From Paenibacillus selenitireducens (lineage in GTDB: Bacteria; Bacillota; Bacilli; Paenibacillales; Paenibacillaceae): a stretch of DNA of 64,000 nucleotides. Below the pieces are notes generated by a model that did no database searches, was not told where the DNA came from, and saw only the letters and a program-made list of their open reading frames with translations. The stretch is from the NCBI RefSeq assembly GCF_002021565.1, contig NZ_MSZX01000001.1, positions 793,984 to 857,983 of the forward strand. The letters are read 5' to 3'. A program made the position numbers and the translations under genes. Shown in pieces: positions 42,861 through 50,729 of the stretch (position 1 is its first letter; every line of letters begins with the position of its first letter).

Positions 42861-43283
42861 ATGTTAAATATTGCATTTATTGCACATGATCGTAAAAAAG
42901 AAGAAATAGTTAACTTTGTAATCGCCTATGAACACGTATTTCATGGGCATAAGCTGTATTCCACGGGGACGACGGGTCTTCGGATTATGGAGCAAACCCA
43001 ACTAGATATCCACCGGTTTATGTCAGGTCCGCTTGGTGGAGACCAACAAATCGGTGCACTCGTGGCCAAGAATGAGATGGATTTGATTATTTTCTTGCGT
43101 GATCCGTTAATGGCACAGCCGCATGAGCCGGATATCATTGCATTGCTTCGTCTTTGTGATGTACAAGGCATTCCGGTTGCGACGAATATCGCAACAGCCG
43201 AGATTCTCGTGAAGGCGCTGGATCGTGGAGATTTTATGTGGCGTGAGCTCGTTCATAAATATAAACCAGGTGTAGAAGAATGA
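42861..43283 (+). CDS. mgsA: Methylglyoxal synthase
   Basis: Converts dihydroxyacetone phosphate to methylglyoxal and phosphate, relieving phosphate-starved glycolysis. The 140-aa protein has IAHDRKKEE at the start, the catalytic [11 protein letters not shown] segment and PHEPDI. Overlaps bshB1 by four bases. Co-location with bacillithiol genes makes sense because bacillithiol detoxifies methylglyoxal. Confidence 0.97.
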   Translation: MLNIAFIAHDRKKEEIVNFVIAYEHVFHGHKLYSTGTTGLRIMEQTQLDIHRFMSGPLGGDQQIGALVAKNEMDLIIFLRDPLMAQPHEPDIIALLRLCDVQGIPVATNIATAEILVKALDRGDFMWRELVHKYKPGVEE

Positions 43284-43978
43284 GTAATGGGTTAGATATT
43301 CTGGTGTTTGGTGCACATCCGGATGATGCAGAAATTGGCATGGGCGGTACCATCGCGAAGCAAGTGAATGCAGGTCAGCGCGTAGGCATTTGTGATCTCA
43401 CGTATGCTGAAATGTCTTCCAATGGAAACGTCGAGTCGCGCAAACAAGAAGCAGAGGCAGCAAGTCAGGTATTACGCTTGGCTGAACGCAGCAATCTAGG
43501 CTTACCAGACCGCGGATTGCGCTCAGAAGAAGCACAGATTAACGCGATCGTGGCGGAAATCCGCCGTTTGCGTCCTCGTATCGTATTTGCGCCTTATTGG
43601 GAGGATCGCCACCCAGACCATGTGCAATGTGGACGGATGGTTGAAGATGCGGTTTTTAATGCAAAGCTGCGTCGGTACATGCCTGAAATATCTCCATGGA
43701 CCGTAGATCAATTTTATTTTTACTTCATCAATGACCTAGGACCAGCAACGATGATGGTGGATGTAACTGAAGTTTATGAGCAAAAGATGGACTCGCTCCG
43801 TGCCTACCGTACGCAGTTTGAGACGCCAAAAGCCGGTAATGATTTTGTGGCAACACCTCTGAATCAGGGGTATTTGGAACGCGTGGAAGCAAGAGATCGG
43901 ATGCTGGGACAGAAACGCCTTGTCGGCTATGCCGAAGGCTTTGTGAGCAAGCCTCCATATTTGGTTAATCTTTTTTAG
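43280..43978 (+). CDS. bshB1: Bacillithiol biosynthesis deacetylase BshB1
   Basis: Zinc-dependent deacetylase of GlcNAc-malate, second step of bacillithiol synthesis. The 232-aa LmbE-like protein has the metal motif [13 protein letters not shown] (about residues 10-22) and [10 protein letters not shown] with further His ligands. ATG overlaps the mgsA stop. Confidence 0.97.
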   Translation: MSNGLDILVFGAHPDDAEIGMGGTIAKQVNAGQRVGICDLTYAEMSSNGNVESRKQEAEAASQVLRLAERSNLGLPDRGLRSEEAQINAIVAEIRRLRPRIVFAPYWEDRHPDHVQCGRMVEDAVFNAKLRRYMPEISPWTVDQFYFYFINDLGPATMMVDVTEVYEQKMDSLRAYRTQFETPKAGNDFVATPLNQGYLERVEARDRMLGQKRLVGYAEGFVSKPPYLVNLF

Positions 43979-44039
43979 AACAGACGTGAATATAATTTTG
44001 TAGCTGATGACAGATGAAGTCATGAGGAGGACCAAGAGT

Positions 44040-45209
44040 ATGGGAGAATCATTAAAAATTGGCATTACATGTTACCCTTCTCTAGGCGGTTCGGGTGTTG
44101 TGGCGACAGAATTAGGTAAACTTTTAGCAGAAAAAGGACATCAAGTTCATTTTATCACACACAGTATCCCGTTTCGTTTGGGTGATTTTCAGAAGAATAT
44201 TTTCTACCATGAGGTAGAAGTCAATGATTATTATGTTTTTCGCTATCCGCCGTATGACCTATCCCTTGCTTCCAAGATGGCACAGGTAGCTCAGATGCAG
44301 CAGCTGGACATTCTTCATGTTCATTATGCCGTGCCGCATGCTGTGTGTGCTTATTTAGCGAAGCAAATGATTGGAGACCATCCGTTAAAAGTGGTAACCA
44401 CACTGCATGGAACGGATATTACGGTGCTTGCTCAAGACGAATCTTTGAAGGATCTTATTCGCCTGGCCATTAACAAGAGTGATGCGGTCACGGCTGTTTC
44501 GAAGGATTTGATTCGTGAAACACATGAGTTGTTAGATATTACGAAAGATATTGATTTAACGTATAATTTCGTGGATAAAAGGGTGTATTACCCGCGGGAA
44601 ACGAAAACATTACGCCAAGAATTCGCATTGCCGAATGAGAAGATTTTGATGCACATCTCTAATTTCCGTCCGGTGAAGCGGGTAGGAGACGTTGTCGATA
44701 TCTTTGCTAAGGTGCAATCGAAGGTGCCTGCCAGACTATTACTCGTCGGGGAAGGACCGGATCTGCCGAAGATTCAATCCAAAATTCGTGAGATGGGCAT
44801 TGAAGATCGTGTTGTATTCCTTGGGAAGCAGAACGATGTTGCGCAAGTGATTTCCATGGCGGATCTCTTGCTTTTACCTTCCGAGAAGGAAAGTTTCGGG
44901 CTTGTGGCCTTGGAAGCGATGGCATGTGGAGTACCGACAATTGGCTCGCTCGCAGGCGGTATTCCAGAACTGGTCACGCATGGCGAAACAGGATTCCTAG
45001 CGGAGATTGGACATACAACGGAAATGGCTGATGCTGCATTGAAGCTGCTAACCGATCCGCAATTAATGGAACGCTTCAAGCAGAATTGTCTGGATCGCGC
45101 ACACCATGTCTTCTGTAATGATCTGATTACCGCAGAATATGAGAAGATTTATTACCGCGTACTGGGTCGTCCGATTCCGGAGGTTTTATCAAAGGTGGTC
45201 TGTACGTAA
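44040..45209 (+). CDS. bshA: Bacillithiol biosynthesis glycosyltransferase BshA
   Basis: Transfers GlcNAc from UDP-GlcNAc to L-malate, first step of bacillithiol synthesis. The 389-aa GT4 protein has GITCYPSLGGSGVVATELG at the N-terminus, HGTDITVLA, and the nucleotide-sugar motif EKESFGLVALEAMACGVPTIGS. ATG at 44040 follows gaggagga. Its stop shares one base with the cca start. Confidence 0.97.
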   Translation: MGESLKIGITCYPSLGGSGVVATELGKLLAEKGHQVHFITHSIPFRLGDFQKNIFYHEVEVNDYYVFRYPPYDLSLASKMAQVAQMQQLDILHVHYAVPHAVCAYLAKQMIGDHPLKVVTTLHGTDITVLAQDESLKDLIRLAINKSDAVTAVSKDLIRETHELLDITKDIDLTYNFVDKRVYYPRETKTLRQEFALPNEKILMHISNFRPVKRVGDVVDIFAKVQSKVPARLLLVGEGPDLPKIQSKIREMGIEDRVVFLGKQNDVAQVISMADLLLLPSEKESFGLVALEAMACGVPTIGSLAGGIPELVTHGETGFLAEIGHTTEMADAALKLLTDPQLMERFKQNCLDRAHHVFCNDLITAEYEKIYYRVLGRPIPEVLSKVVCT

Positions 45210-46534
45210 TGTGGGATCAAATTCAAGCAGATGCCAACCTGATTAGCGGAGCACGCGCTGTGTTGACCAGGTTGCATGATGCTGGGTTTCAAGCTTATCT
45301 CGTCGGTGGCTGTGTGCGAGACGCGTTATTAAGCAAACCGATACATGACGTAGACATTGCAACCTCTGCTTTGCCAGCAGAGGTTACTTCTATTTTTGAA
45401 CGTACGATTCCTACAGGCATGCAGCATGGCACCGTTACGGTGATGGTCGACCAATATCCCTTTGAAGTTACAACGTTCCGCCAAGAATCGGGTTATGAAC
45501 ATTTTCGAAGACCAAAGGAAGTCTCGTTCATTCATGACCTCGAGGGGGATTTGTTACGAAGGGATTTTACGTTTAATGCCATGGCAATGGATATCGATGG
45601 TCATCTCATAGACCCGTATGACGGCCAAAACGACCTGGACAAGGGAATCGTCCGTTGTGTAGGGGATGCGGATGCCCGTTTTCAAGAAGATGCCCTGCGG
45701 ATGATCCGGTGTGTACGATTTGCAGCTTGCTATGATTTCCAAGTGGATCCAAGTACATGGGCAGCACTTCGGATACATCGAACGAAACTTCAGTATATCG
45801 CGATGGAGCGTGTTCGTGCGGAGATGGATAAAATGATCGATTTGTCGCTCTACAGCGCGATCCGCGGTATGTCATTGATGCAGGAGAGTCGATTACTGGA
45901 GTTTACGAAAGTTATGATTCATGATCAGTGGAATTTAGAAGATCATACACTGTATCAAGTGGTTGAGCAGGAGCAGGATAGGCTGGAACATTGGGACAAA
46001 CATGCAGATGTGGCTGTTCGTTGGGGTCTCCTATTTTACCGGTCACATACGAATCCTGAACAAGCCCAGTCGATTATGCAAAAACTCACATTTCCAAATC
46101 GCAAGAACACCGAGATTGTCGAGTTGCTGCAGCTGCATGCCTATCTCCATTCGATCGTAATTGGCAATAAAGAGGAAGATGTAAAGCCGTCTTGGGTTCG
46201 TGGCGTGCTAACGTTCGGTAAAGATGCAGCATTAAGATGGCTTCATATGATGGAGGGAGATGAGCTATTTCAATCGCCTCATCAGCAGCAGGCTTCGCCG
46301 ATCTTTACGCAGCTTCGCAAGCACGGCGAAAGATGGCTCTCCGAATTACACGTCTTGAAAATATCGGACTTAGACATCAAGGGACATGATATTCTGAAGC
46401 ATCAAAAGAAAAAAGCAGGACCATGGTTAGGTGAACTGCTGCAGCATCTACTTTATCAAGTAGCGATGGGGCAGGTGGACAATGACCGCCATGAATTACT
46501 AGAGGAAGCGAGTCAGGTGATTAATAATGAGTGA
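45209..46534 (+). CDS. cca: CCA tRNA nucleotidyltransferase
   Basis: Adds or repairs the 3-prime CCA end of tRNAs. The 441-aa class II enzyme has LVGGCVRDALLSKPIHDVDIATSA (catalytic DxD in DVDIAT), RRDFTFNAMAMD and EDALRMIRCVRFAA. ATG overlaps the bshA stop TAATG. Overlaps birA by eight bases. Confidence 0.97.
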   Translation: MWDQIQADANLISGARAVLTRLHDAGFQAYLVGGCVRDALLSKPIHDVDIATSALPAEVTSIFERTIPTGMQHGTVTVMVDQYPFEVTTFRQESGYEHFRRPKEVSFIHDLEGDLLRRDFTFNAMAMDIDGHLIDPYDGQNDLDKGIVRCVGDADARFQEDALRMIRCVRFAACYDFQVDPSTWAALRIHRTKLQYIAMERVRAEMDKMIDLSLYSAIRGMSLMQESRLLEFTKVMIHDQWNLEDHTLYQVVEQEQDRLEHWDKHADVAVRWGLLFYRSHTNPEQAQSIMQKLTFPNRKNTEIVELLQLHAYLHSIVIGNKEEDVKPSWVRGVLTFGKDAALRWLHMMEGDELFQSPHQQQASPIFTQLRKHGERWLSELHVLKISDLDIKGHDILKHQKKKAGPWLGELLQHLLYQVAMGQVDNDRHELLEEASQVINNE

Positions 46535-47498
46535 ACCGCTATTACAATTATTATTAGCGAATTCGGATACCTATATTTCGGGGGAAGAAATAAGCCGCCA
46601 ATTGCATATCAGTCGTACCGCGGTCTGGAAACAAATTAATAAACTCCGCAGCAAAGGGTATGAATTCGATGCGATTCCGCGCGTCGGCTATCGATTGAAG
46701 CAAAAACCCGAACGCTTGGAGCTGACGGCCTTATTAAGCGGTCTGAGGTCTACGGTCATGGGAAAGCAGATTAAAATATTGGATTCTACGCCTTCTACGC
46801 AAATTGTTGCGCAAGAGCTCGCGGAGCAGGGAGCACCTGAGGGAACATTGGTAATTGCAGAAGAGCAGACATCAGGCCGTGGACGTATGGGACGCCCCTT
46901 TTACTCGCCATCAGGCAAGGGGATATGGATGAGCTTGGTGTTAAAGCCGCAGACTTCATTGCAATTTACACCTCAGTTAACGCTGTTAGCAGCAGTTGCG
47001 CTCTGTCGTTCCCTTCAGCGGGTCGTTCCGATTTCGATCGGAATTAAATGGCCGAATGATTTGTTAGTAGGAACACGCAAAATCTGCGGTATTCTGTTAG
47101 AGTCGAGTACAGAAGACGAACGGGTTCGGTATGCCATCGCAGGGATCGGAATAAGCGCGAATTTGGATGTCGAAGATTATCCCGAATACTTAAAGGACAT
47201 TGCGACTTCATTAAAAATCGAATCTGGCGCAAAGGTAGATCGTACTGCCATCATTACCGAGTTTTTAGCGGAATTCGAAACTTTGTATCAGCTCTATCAT
47301 GAACAGGGTTTTGCACCTATACGGATTCTCTGGGAAGCTCTCTCGATTTCATTACATCGCCCAATTACAATACATACACTGCAGGGAAAAGTAACAGGAA
47401 TTGCCGAAGAGTTGGATGATTCCGGTGCGTTATGGATCACGGATGAATTTGGCGAAAAACGTAAAATTTTTTCGGGTGACGTGGAAATCAATAGATGA
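46527..47498 (+). CDS. birA: Bifunctional biotin ligase/repressor BirA
   Basis: Biotinylates acetyl-CoA carboxylase BCCP and represses biotin genes when loaded with biotinyl-AMP. The 323-aa protein has an N-terminal helix-turn-helix (about residues 17-40, ISGEEISRQLHISRTAVWKQINKL) and ligase motif EEQTSGRGRMGRPFYSP with the catalytic KWPNDLL. ATG overlaps the end of cca. No biotin operator was recognised in the window. Confidence 0.97.
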   Translation: MSEPLLQLLLANSDTYISGEEISRQLHISRTAVWKQINKLRSKGYEFDAIPRVGYRLKQKPERLELTALLSGLRSTVMGKQIKILDSTPSTQIVAQELAEQGAPEGTLVIAEEQTSGRGRMGRPFYSPSGKGIWMSLVLKPQTSLQFTPQLTLLAAVALCRSLQRVVPISIGIKWPNDLLVGTRKICGILLESSTEDERVRYAIAGIGISANLDVEDYPEYLKDIATSLKIESGAKVDRTAIITEFLAEFETLYQLYHEQGFAPIRILWEALSISLHRPITIHTLQGKVTGIAEELDDSGALWITDEFGEKRKIFSGDVEINR

Positions 47499-47515
47499 AA
47501 TTGCTAACACGATTT

Positions 47516-47523
47516 GTTATACT
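47516..47523 (+). promoter_or_regulatory. Extended -10 promoter of the panBCD leader
   Basis: TGTTATACT (starting at 47515-47516) is an extended -10 element just after birA. The -35 region is weak. It would start an RNA of about 240 nt before panB. Confidence 0.5.
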
Positions 47524-47525
47524 TG

Positions 47526-47731
47526 TCTGTGAAGGGGCAGTATCGATCAACCATCGAACTGCACTCTGATGTACAAGTAAGCCGCATTACAGCATTTTCA
47601 ATTGAATCTTGAACGACTTTGTGGAAAGTGGATTCTGCTCTGAGCCGAAGGGACCGAGACAGAAGGATGATCGCAAGTGATTCTTTTTTGTACGGTGACC
47701 TTTTTAGTGGAAATGCTAAAAGGTTTTTTTG
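47526..47731 (+). promoter_or_regulatory. Structured panBCD leader, candidate riboswitch
   Basis: A 272-bp gap before panB holds several nested stems. TCTGT (47526-47530) pairs with ACAGA (47659-47663). Inside is a hairpin GCAGT-A-TCGAT/ATCGA-ACTGC (47537-47562) with one bulged A. A second is gaatc..acttt/aaagt..gattc (about 47603-47634). The leader ends in a terminator. Bulged-A hairpins before panB recall the published pan RNA motif, but I cannot verify the consensus. No T-box sequence is present. Confidence 0.55.
47698..47731 (+). terminator. Attenuator-like terminator before panB
   Basis: acctttttag/ctaaaaggt stem with one bulge, then seven T, 40 bp before the panB start. Confidence 0.85.
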
Positions 47732-47770
47732 TTTTGCGCACAATACAAAAAAGAAAGGTAGATGACGAAC

Positions 47771-48661
47771 ATGACGAACTCAAAAACGAAGCACAAATTG
47801 ACAATTCCGAAGTTCAAGCAAATTAAGAAAGAAAACAACAAAATTACGATGGTTACGGCTTATGACTACCCATCCGCAATTTTGGCGGAGGAAGCTGGCG
47901 TAGATATGATTCTTGTTGGCGATTCGCTAGGAAATGTCGTCTTGGGTTATGATTCCACATTGCCTGTAACGATCGATGATATGGTATACCATACACGTTC
48001 CGTCATTCGTGGAGCGCAGCATACATTCGTGGTCGCGGATATGCCGTTTATGACGTATCACGGTAGTATTGACCAGACATTACGCCATGTTGCTCGGTTG
48101 ATGCAAGAAGGCCAAGCTCATGCTGTGAAAATGGAAGGTGGGACTGAAATATGTCTTGCTGTGGATGCTTGCGTGAAGGCGGGTGTGCCCGTATTAGGAC
48201 ATATTGGATTAACACCGCAATCTGTTCATCAACTTGGCGGTTATCGCATTCAAGGGAAGGAAACAGAAGATGCGAAGCGTCTGCTTGAGGATGCCAAAGC
48301 ATTGGAGCGGGCTGGAGCGTTCGCTGTCGTATTGGAACTCGTAACCGAAGAGGTTGCGGCGTATATCTCGGAGCAAATCAGTATCCCGACGATTGGGATC
48401 GGGGCTGGACGTGGGGTAGACGGTCAAGTTCTTGTGTTCCACGATGTCGTGAAATATGCATCGCCCTACCGTGACAAAAAATTCGTTAAAACCTATGCCG
48501 ACATTGGAGCACAAATCCGGGAAGGCATTTCACAATATGTGCAAGAAGTTAAAGGCGGCGTGTTCCCAGGTCCTGAACATGTATTTACAGCGGAGGATAC
48601 GGTTGTAGAGAGCTTGTACGGGGCAGGAAAGGCCGAGCGAAAGGCGGAACAGGTAAAATGA
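47771..48661 (+). CDS. panB: Ketopantoate hydroxymethyltransferase
   Basis: First committed pantothenate enzyme. The 296-aa TIM barrel carries MVTAYDYPSA, VGDSLGNVVLGYDSTLPV and GHIGLTPQSVHQLGGYRIQG. ATG at 47771 is about 11 bases after agaaagg; an ATG at 47762 is too near that site. Overlaps panC by four bases in a panB-panC-panD operon. Confidence 0.97.
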   Translation: MTNSKTKHKLTIPKFKQIKKENNKITMVTAYDYPSAILAEEAGVDMILVGDSLGNVVLGYDSTLPVTIDDMVYHTRSVIRGAQHTFVVADMPFMTYHGSIDQTLRHVARLMQEGQAHAVKMEGGTEICLAVDACVKAGVPVLGHIGLTPQSVHQLGGYRIQGKETEDAKRLLEDAKALERAGAFAVVLELVTEEVAAYISEQISIPTIGIGAGRGVDGQVLVFHDVVKYASPYRDKKFVKTYADIGAQIREGISQYVQEVKGGVFPGPEHVFTAEDTVVESLYGAGKAERKAEQVK

Positions 48662-49536
48662 TCGTAGTAGAGAAAATCGCTGCATTACGTCAGCAACTCA
48701 CCGTATTACGGGATGAGCGTTCACATGAAAATCAACCAGCAGCGGTTGGTTTGGTTCCAACGATGGGATACTTGCATGAAGGCCATGCGAGTCTGATGCG
48801 TAAAGCGAAGGAACAAAGCGATATTGTCGTCTTGAGTATTTTCGTAAACCCGATTCAATTCGGGCCGAATGAAGATTTAGATAAATACCCACGTGATGCA
48901 GAACGGGATCTTGCCCTCGCAGAGAAACTGGGTGTTGATGTCGTGTTCTTGCCTTCCGTCAGTGAAATGTATCCGCAGCCGACGAAGACGAAAGTGAAAG
49001 TCGAAGAGGTAACCACCCGCCTTTGCGGTGCATCCCGTCCAGGACATTTTGATGGGGTAACGACGGTTGTGACGAAATTATTCAATATCATTCAGCCGCA
49101 AAAGGCGTTTTTTGGGATGAAGGATGCGCAGCAGGTGGCTGTGATCCAACAAATGGTGCTGGACCTGAATATGCCGGTCGACATTGTTCCATGTCCGATT
49201 GTTCGGGAGGAAGACGGGCTCGCGATGAGTTCTCGCAATGTGTATTTATCGGCGGAAAACCGTCAAGCCGCATTAGTCCTTTCGCAATCCTTATTCGCTG
49301 TTGATGAATGGGTTCAATCCGGTGAAATGAAGACGGTAGGTCAACTGAGAGATCGGATTGTAGAGCAAATTGCCGGAGTTCCAACTGCAGAAATCGACTA
49401 TGTAGATATCCTAACCTTTCCAGGATTGACTGAAATGGCTTCTGATGAACAATTACGGAACTGGAAAGGGAAGGCGATTATTGCACTAGCTGTAAAATTT
49501 GGCGCGACGCGTCTGATTGACAATCGAATTCTTTAA
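48658..49536 (+). CDS. panC: Pantothenate synthetase
   Basis: ATP-dependent condensation of pantoate with beta-alanine. The 292-aa protein has VPTMGYLHEGHASLM (HxGH-type nucleotide motif), FVNPIQFGPNEDLDKYPRD, GMKDAQQVAVIQQM and the C-terminal SSRNVYLSAENR. ATG overlaps the panB stop. Confidence 0.97.
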   Translation: MIVVEKIAALRQQLTVLRDERSHENQPAAVGLVPTMGYLHEGHASLMRKAKEQSDIVVLSIFVNPIQFGPNEDLDKYPRDAERDLALAEKLGVDVVFLPSVSEMYPQPTKTKVKVEEVTTRLCGASRPGHFDGVTTVVTKLFNIIQPQKAFFGMKDAQQVAVIQQMVLDLNMPVDIVPCPIVREEDGLAMSSRNVYLSAENRQAALVLSQSLFAVDEWVQSGEMKTVGQLRDRIVEQIAGVPTAEIDYVDILTFPGLTEMASDEQLRNWKGKAIIALAVKFGATRLIDNRIL

Positions 49537-49551
49537 GGAGTGGCGCTGACC

Positions 49552-49935
49552 ATGATGAGAAATATGATGAAATCCAAGCTGCACCGTGCGACAGTTACGG
49601 AAGCAAATTTGAATTATGTAGGTAGTATTACGATTGATCGGGATTTAATGGAAGCTGCGGACATGTGGGAGAATGAGCGCGTTCAAATCGTGAACAATAA
49701 TAATGGCGCACGGCTTGAAACTTATGTGATCCCAGGTCCGAGAGGGTCCGGCGTGATCTGTCTTAACGGTGCTGCAGCACGCCTTGTACAACCCGGAGAC
49801 CAAGTCATTATTATTTCATATGCGATGATGACGAATGAAGAAGCACGCAATTATAAACCTCAAGTTGTTATTCTCGGGACGAATAATCAAATTATTGAAC
49901 ATCATACAGAGGAAATACACGCCACCATTCTTTAA
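49552..49935 (+). CDS. panD: Aspartate 1-decarboxylase precursor
   Basis: Pyruvoyl enzyme making beta-alanine. The 127-aa length is the same as in B. subtilis. Self-cleavage should occur at Gly-Ser in [12 protein letters not shown] at 49552 follows aaggag; the upstream GTG overlaps that site. It completes the pantothenate operon; no terminator is obvious after it. Confidence 0.97.
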   Translation: MMRNMMKSKLHRATVTEANLNYVGSITIDRDLMEAADMWENERVQIVNNNNGARLETYVIPGPRGSGVICLNGAAARLVQPGDQVIIISYAMMTNEEARNYKPQVVILGTNNQIIEHHTEEIHATIL

Positions 49936-50028
49936 ACATTGGATGTCAGTATGAAAACCCCCGCCTTTACGAAAAATGAACATGTATCTGAATTAGAGAT
50001 ATGACTTTCGTTGAGGTGGGGTGCATTC

Positions 50029-50658
50029 ATGTTTCAACATTTATTTGCGACAATGAACGAAATGTTGGATGAGATTCTTGTGCATTATCCGCAAGCACAT
50101 GGCTCGACTAAGGAAGATCTGAATCAGAAACTTACTTTATTAAAGTCCATGAGCGATGGGATTGTGGAAGAATGGCTACGATTTGAGGAAAAGATGGGCG
50201 TTCTCCGTGAGGGACATCCGAATCATGCCCCGGAAGCGCAGGCAGTCCTTCCTGAGAGCCGTACAGAAGCTTTCCAACGCGGGCAAGGGTACTACAAATT
50301 AGGGATGTTCGACTTGGCCGCTCAAGCCTTCGAGCAGGTGGTGAAGCAGTATCCGGATTCGATCGTAGGTCGCATTTATTTAGCCATGGCTTATCTGCAG
50401 TTGAATGAATTTAATGATGCATACCGACATTTTCAATTTATTATTCCGCTGACCGAAAGCAATAAACTCAAAGCCATTTCTTACAATGCGCTAGGCTGTA
50501 TCCAAGCCCAGAACCAGAATTTGGAGAAGGCACAAGAATATTTTAATATCGCACACAAAGCAGATCCTTCTTTTCAAGAGCCGCTTGCCAATCTGAAAAT
50601 TTGCGAGAGCAACGACGGAACCTTTCAATATGGCAGTGAATTATCCTCCTTTATGTAA
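50029..50658 (+). CDS. TPR-repeat protein
   Basis: A 209-aa soluble protein with three or four tetratricopeptide repeats in the C-terminal two thirds: FQRGQGYYKLGMFDLAAQAFEQVVKQYPDS, GRIYLAMAYLQLNEFNDAYRHF and AQEYFNIAHKADPS. The N-terminus is a helical region without homology I recognise. ATG 50029 follows ggtgggg. Located between panD and dinG. Confidence 0.8.
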   Translation: MFQHLFATMNEMLDEILVHYPQAHGSTKEDLNQKLTLLKSMSDGIVEEWLRFEEKMGVLREGHPNHAPEAQAVLPESRTEAFQRGQGYYKLGMFDLAAQAFEQVVKQYPDSIVGRIYLAMAYLQLNEFNDAYRHFQFIIPLTESNKLKAISYNALGCIQAQNQNLEKAQEYFNIAHKADPSFQEPLANLKICESNDGTFQYGSELSSFM

Positions 50659-50729
50659 CCAACCGATTTCCAAAATTCCGATCATCTGGTAAACTTAAAA
50701 GATCATTGGAACGAAGGGACCTTATCACG

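Noticed and set aside
47530..47735. T-box riboswitch before panB
   Set aside because: The conserved T-box sequence AGGGTGGNACCGCG is absent and no specifier loop could be identified.
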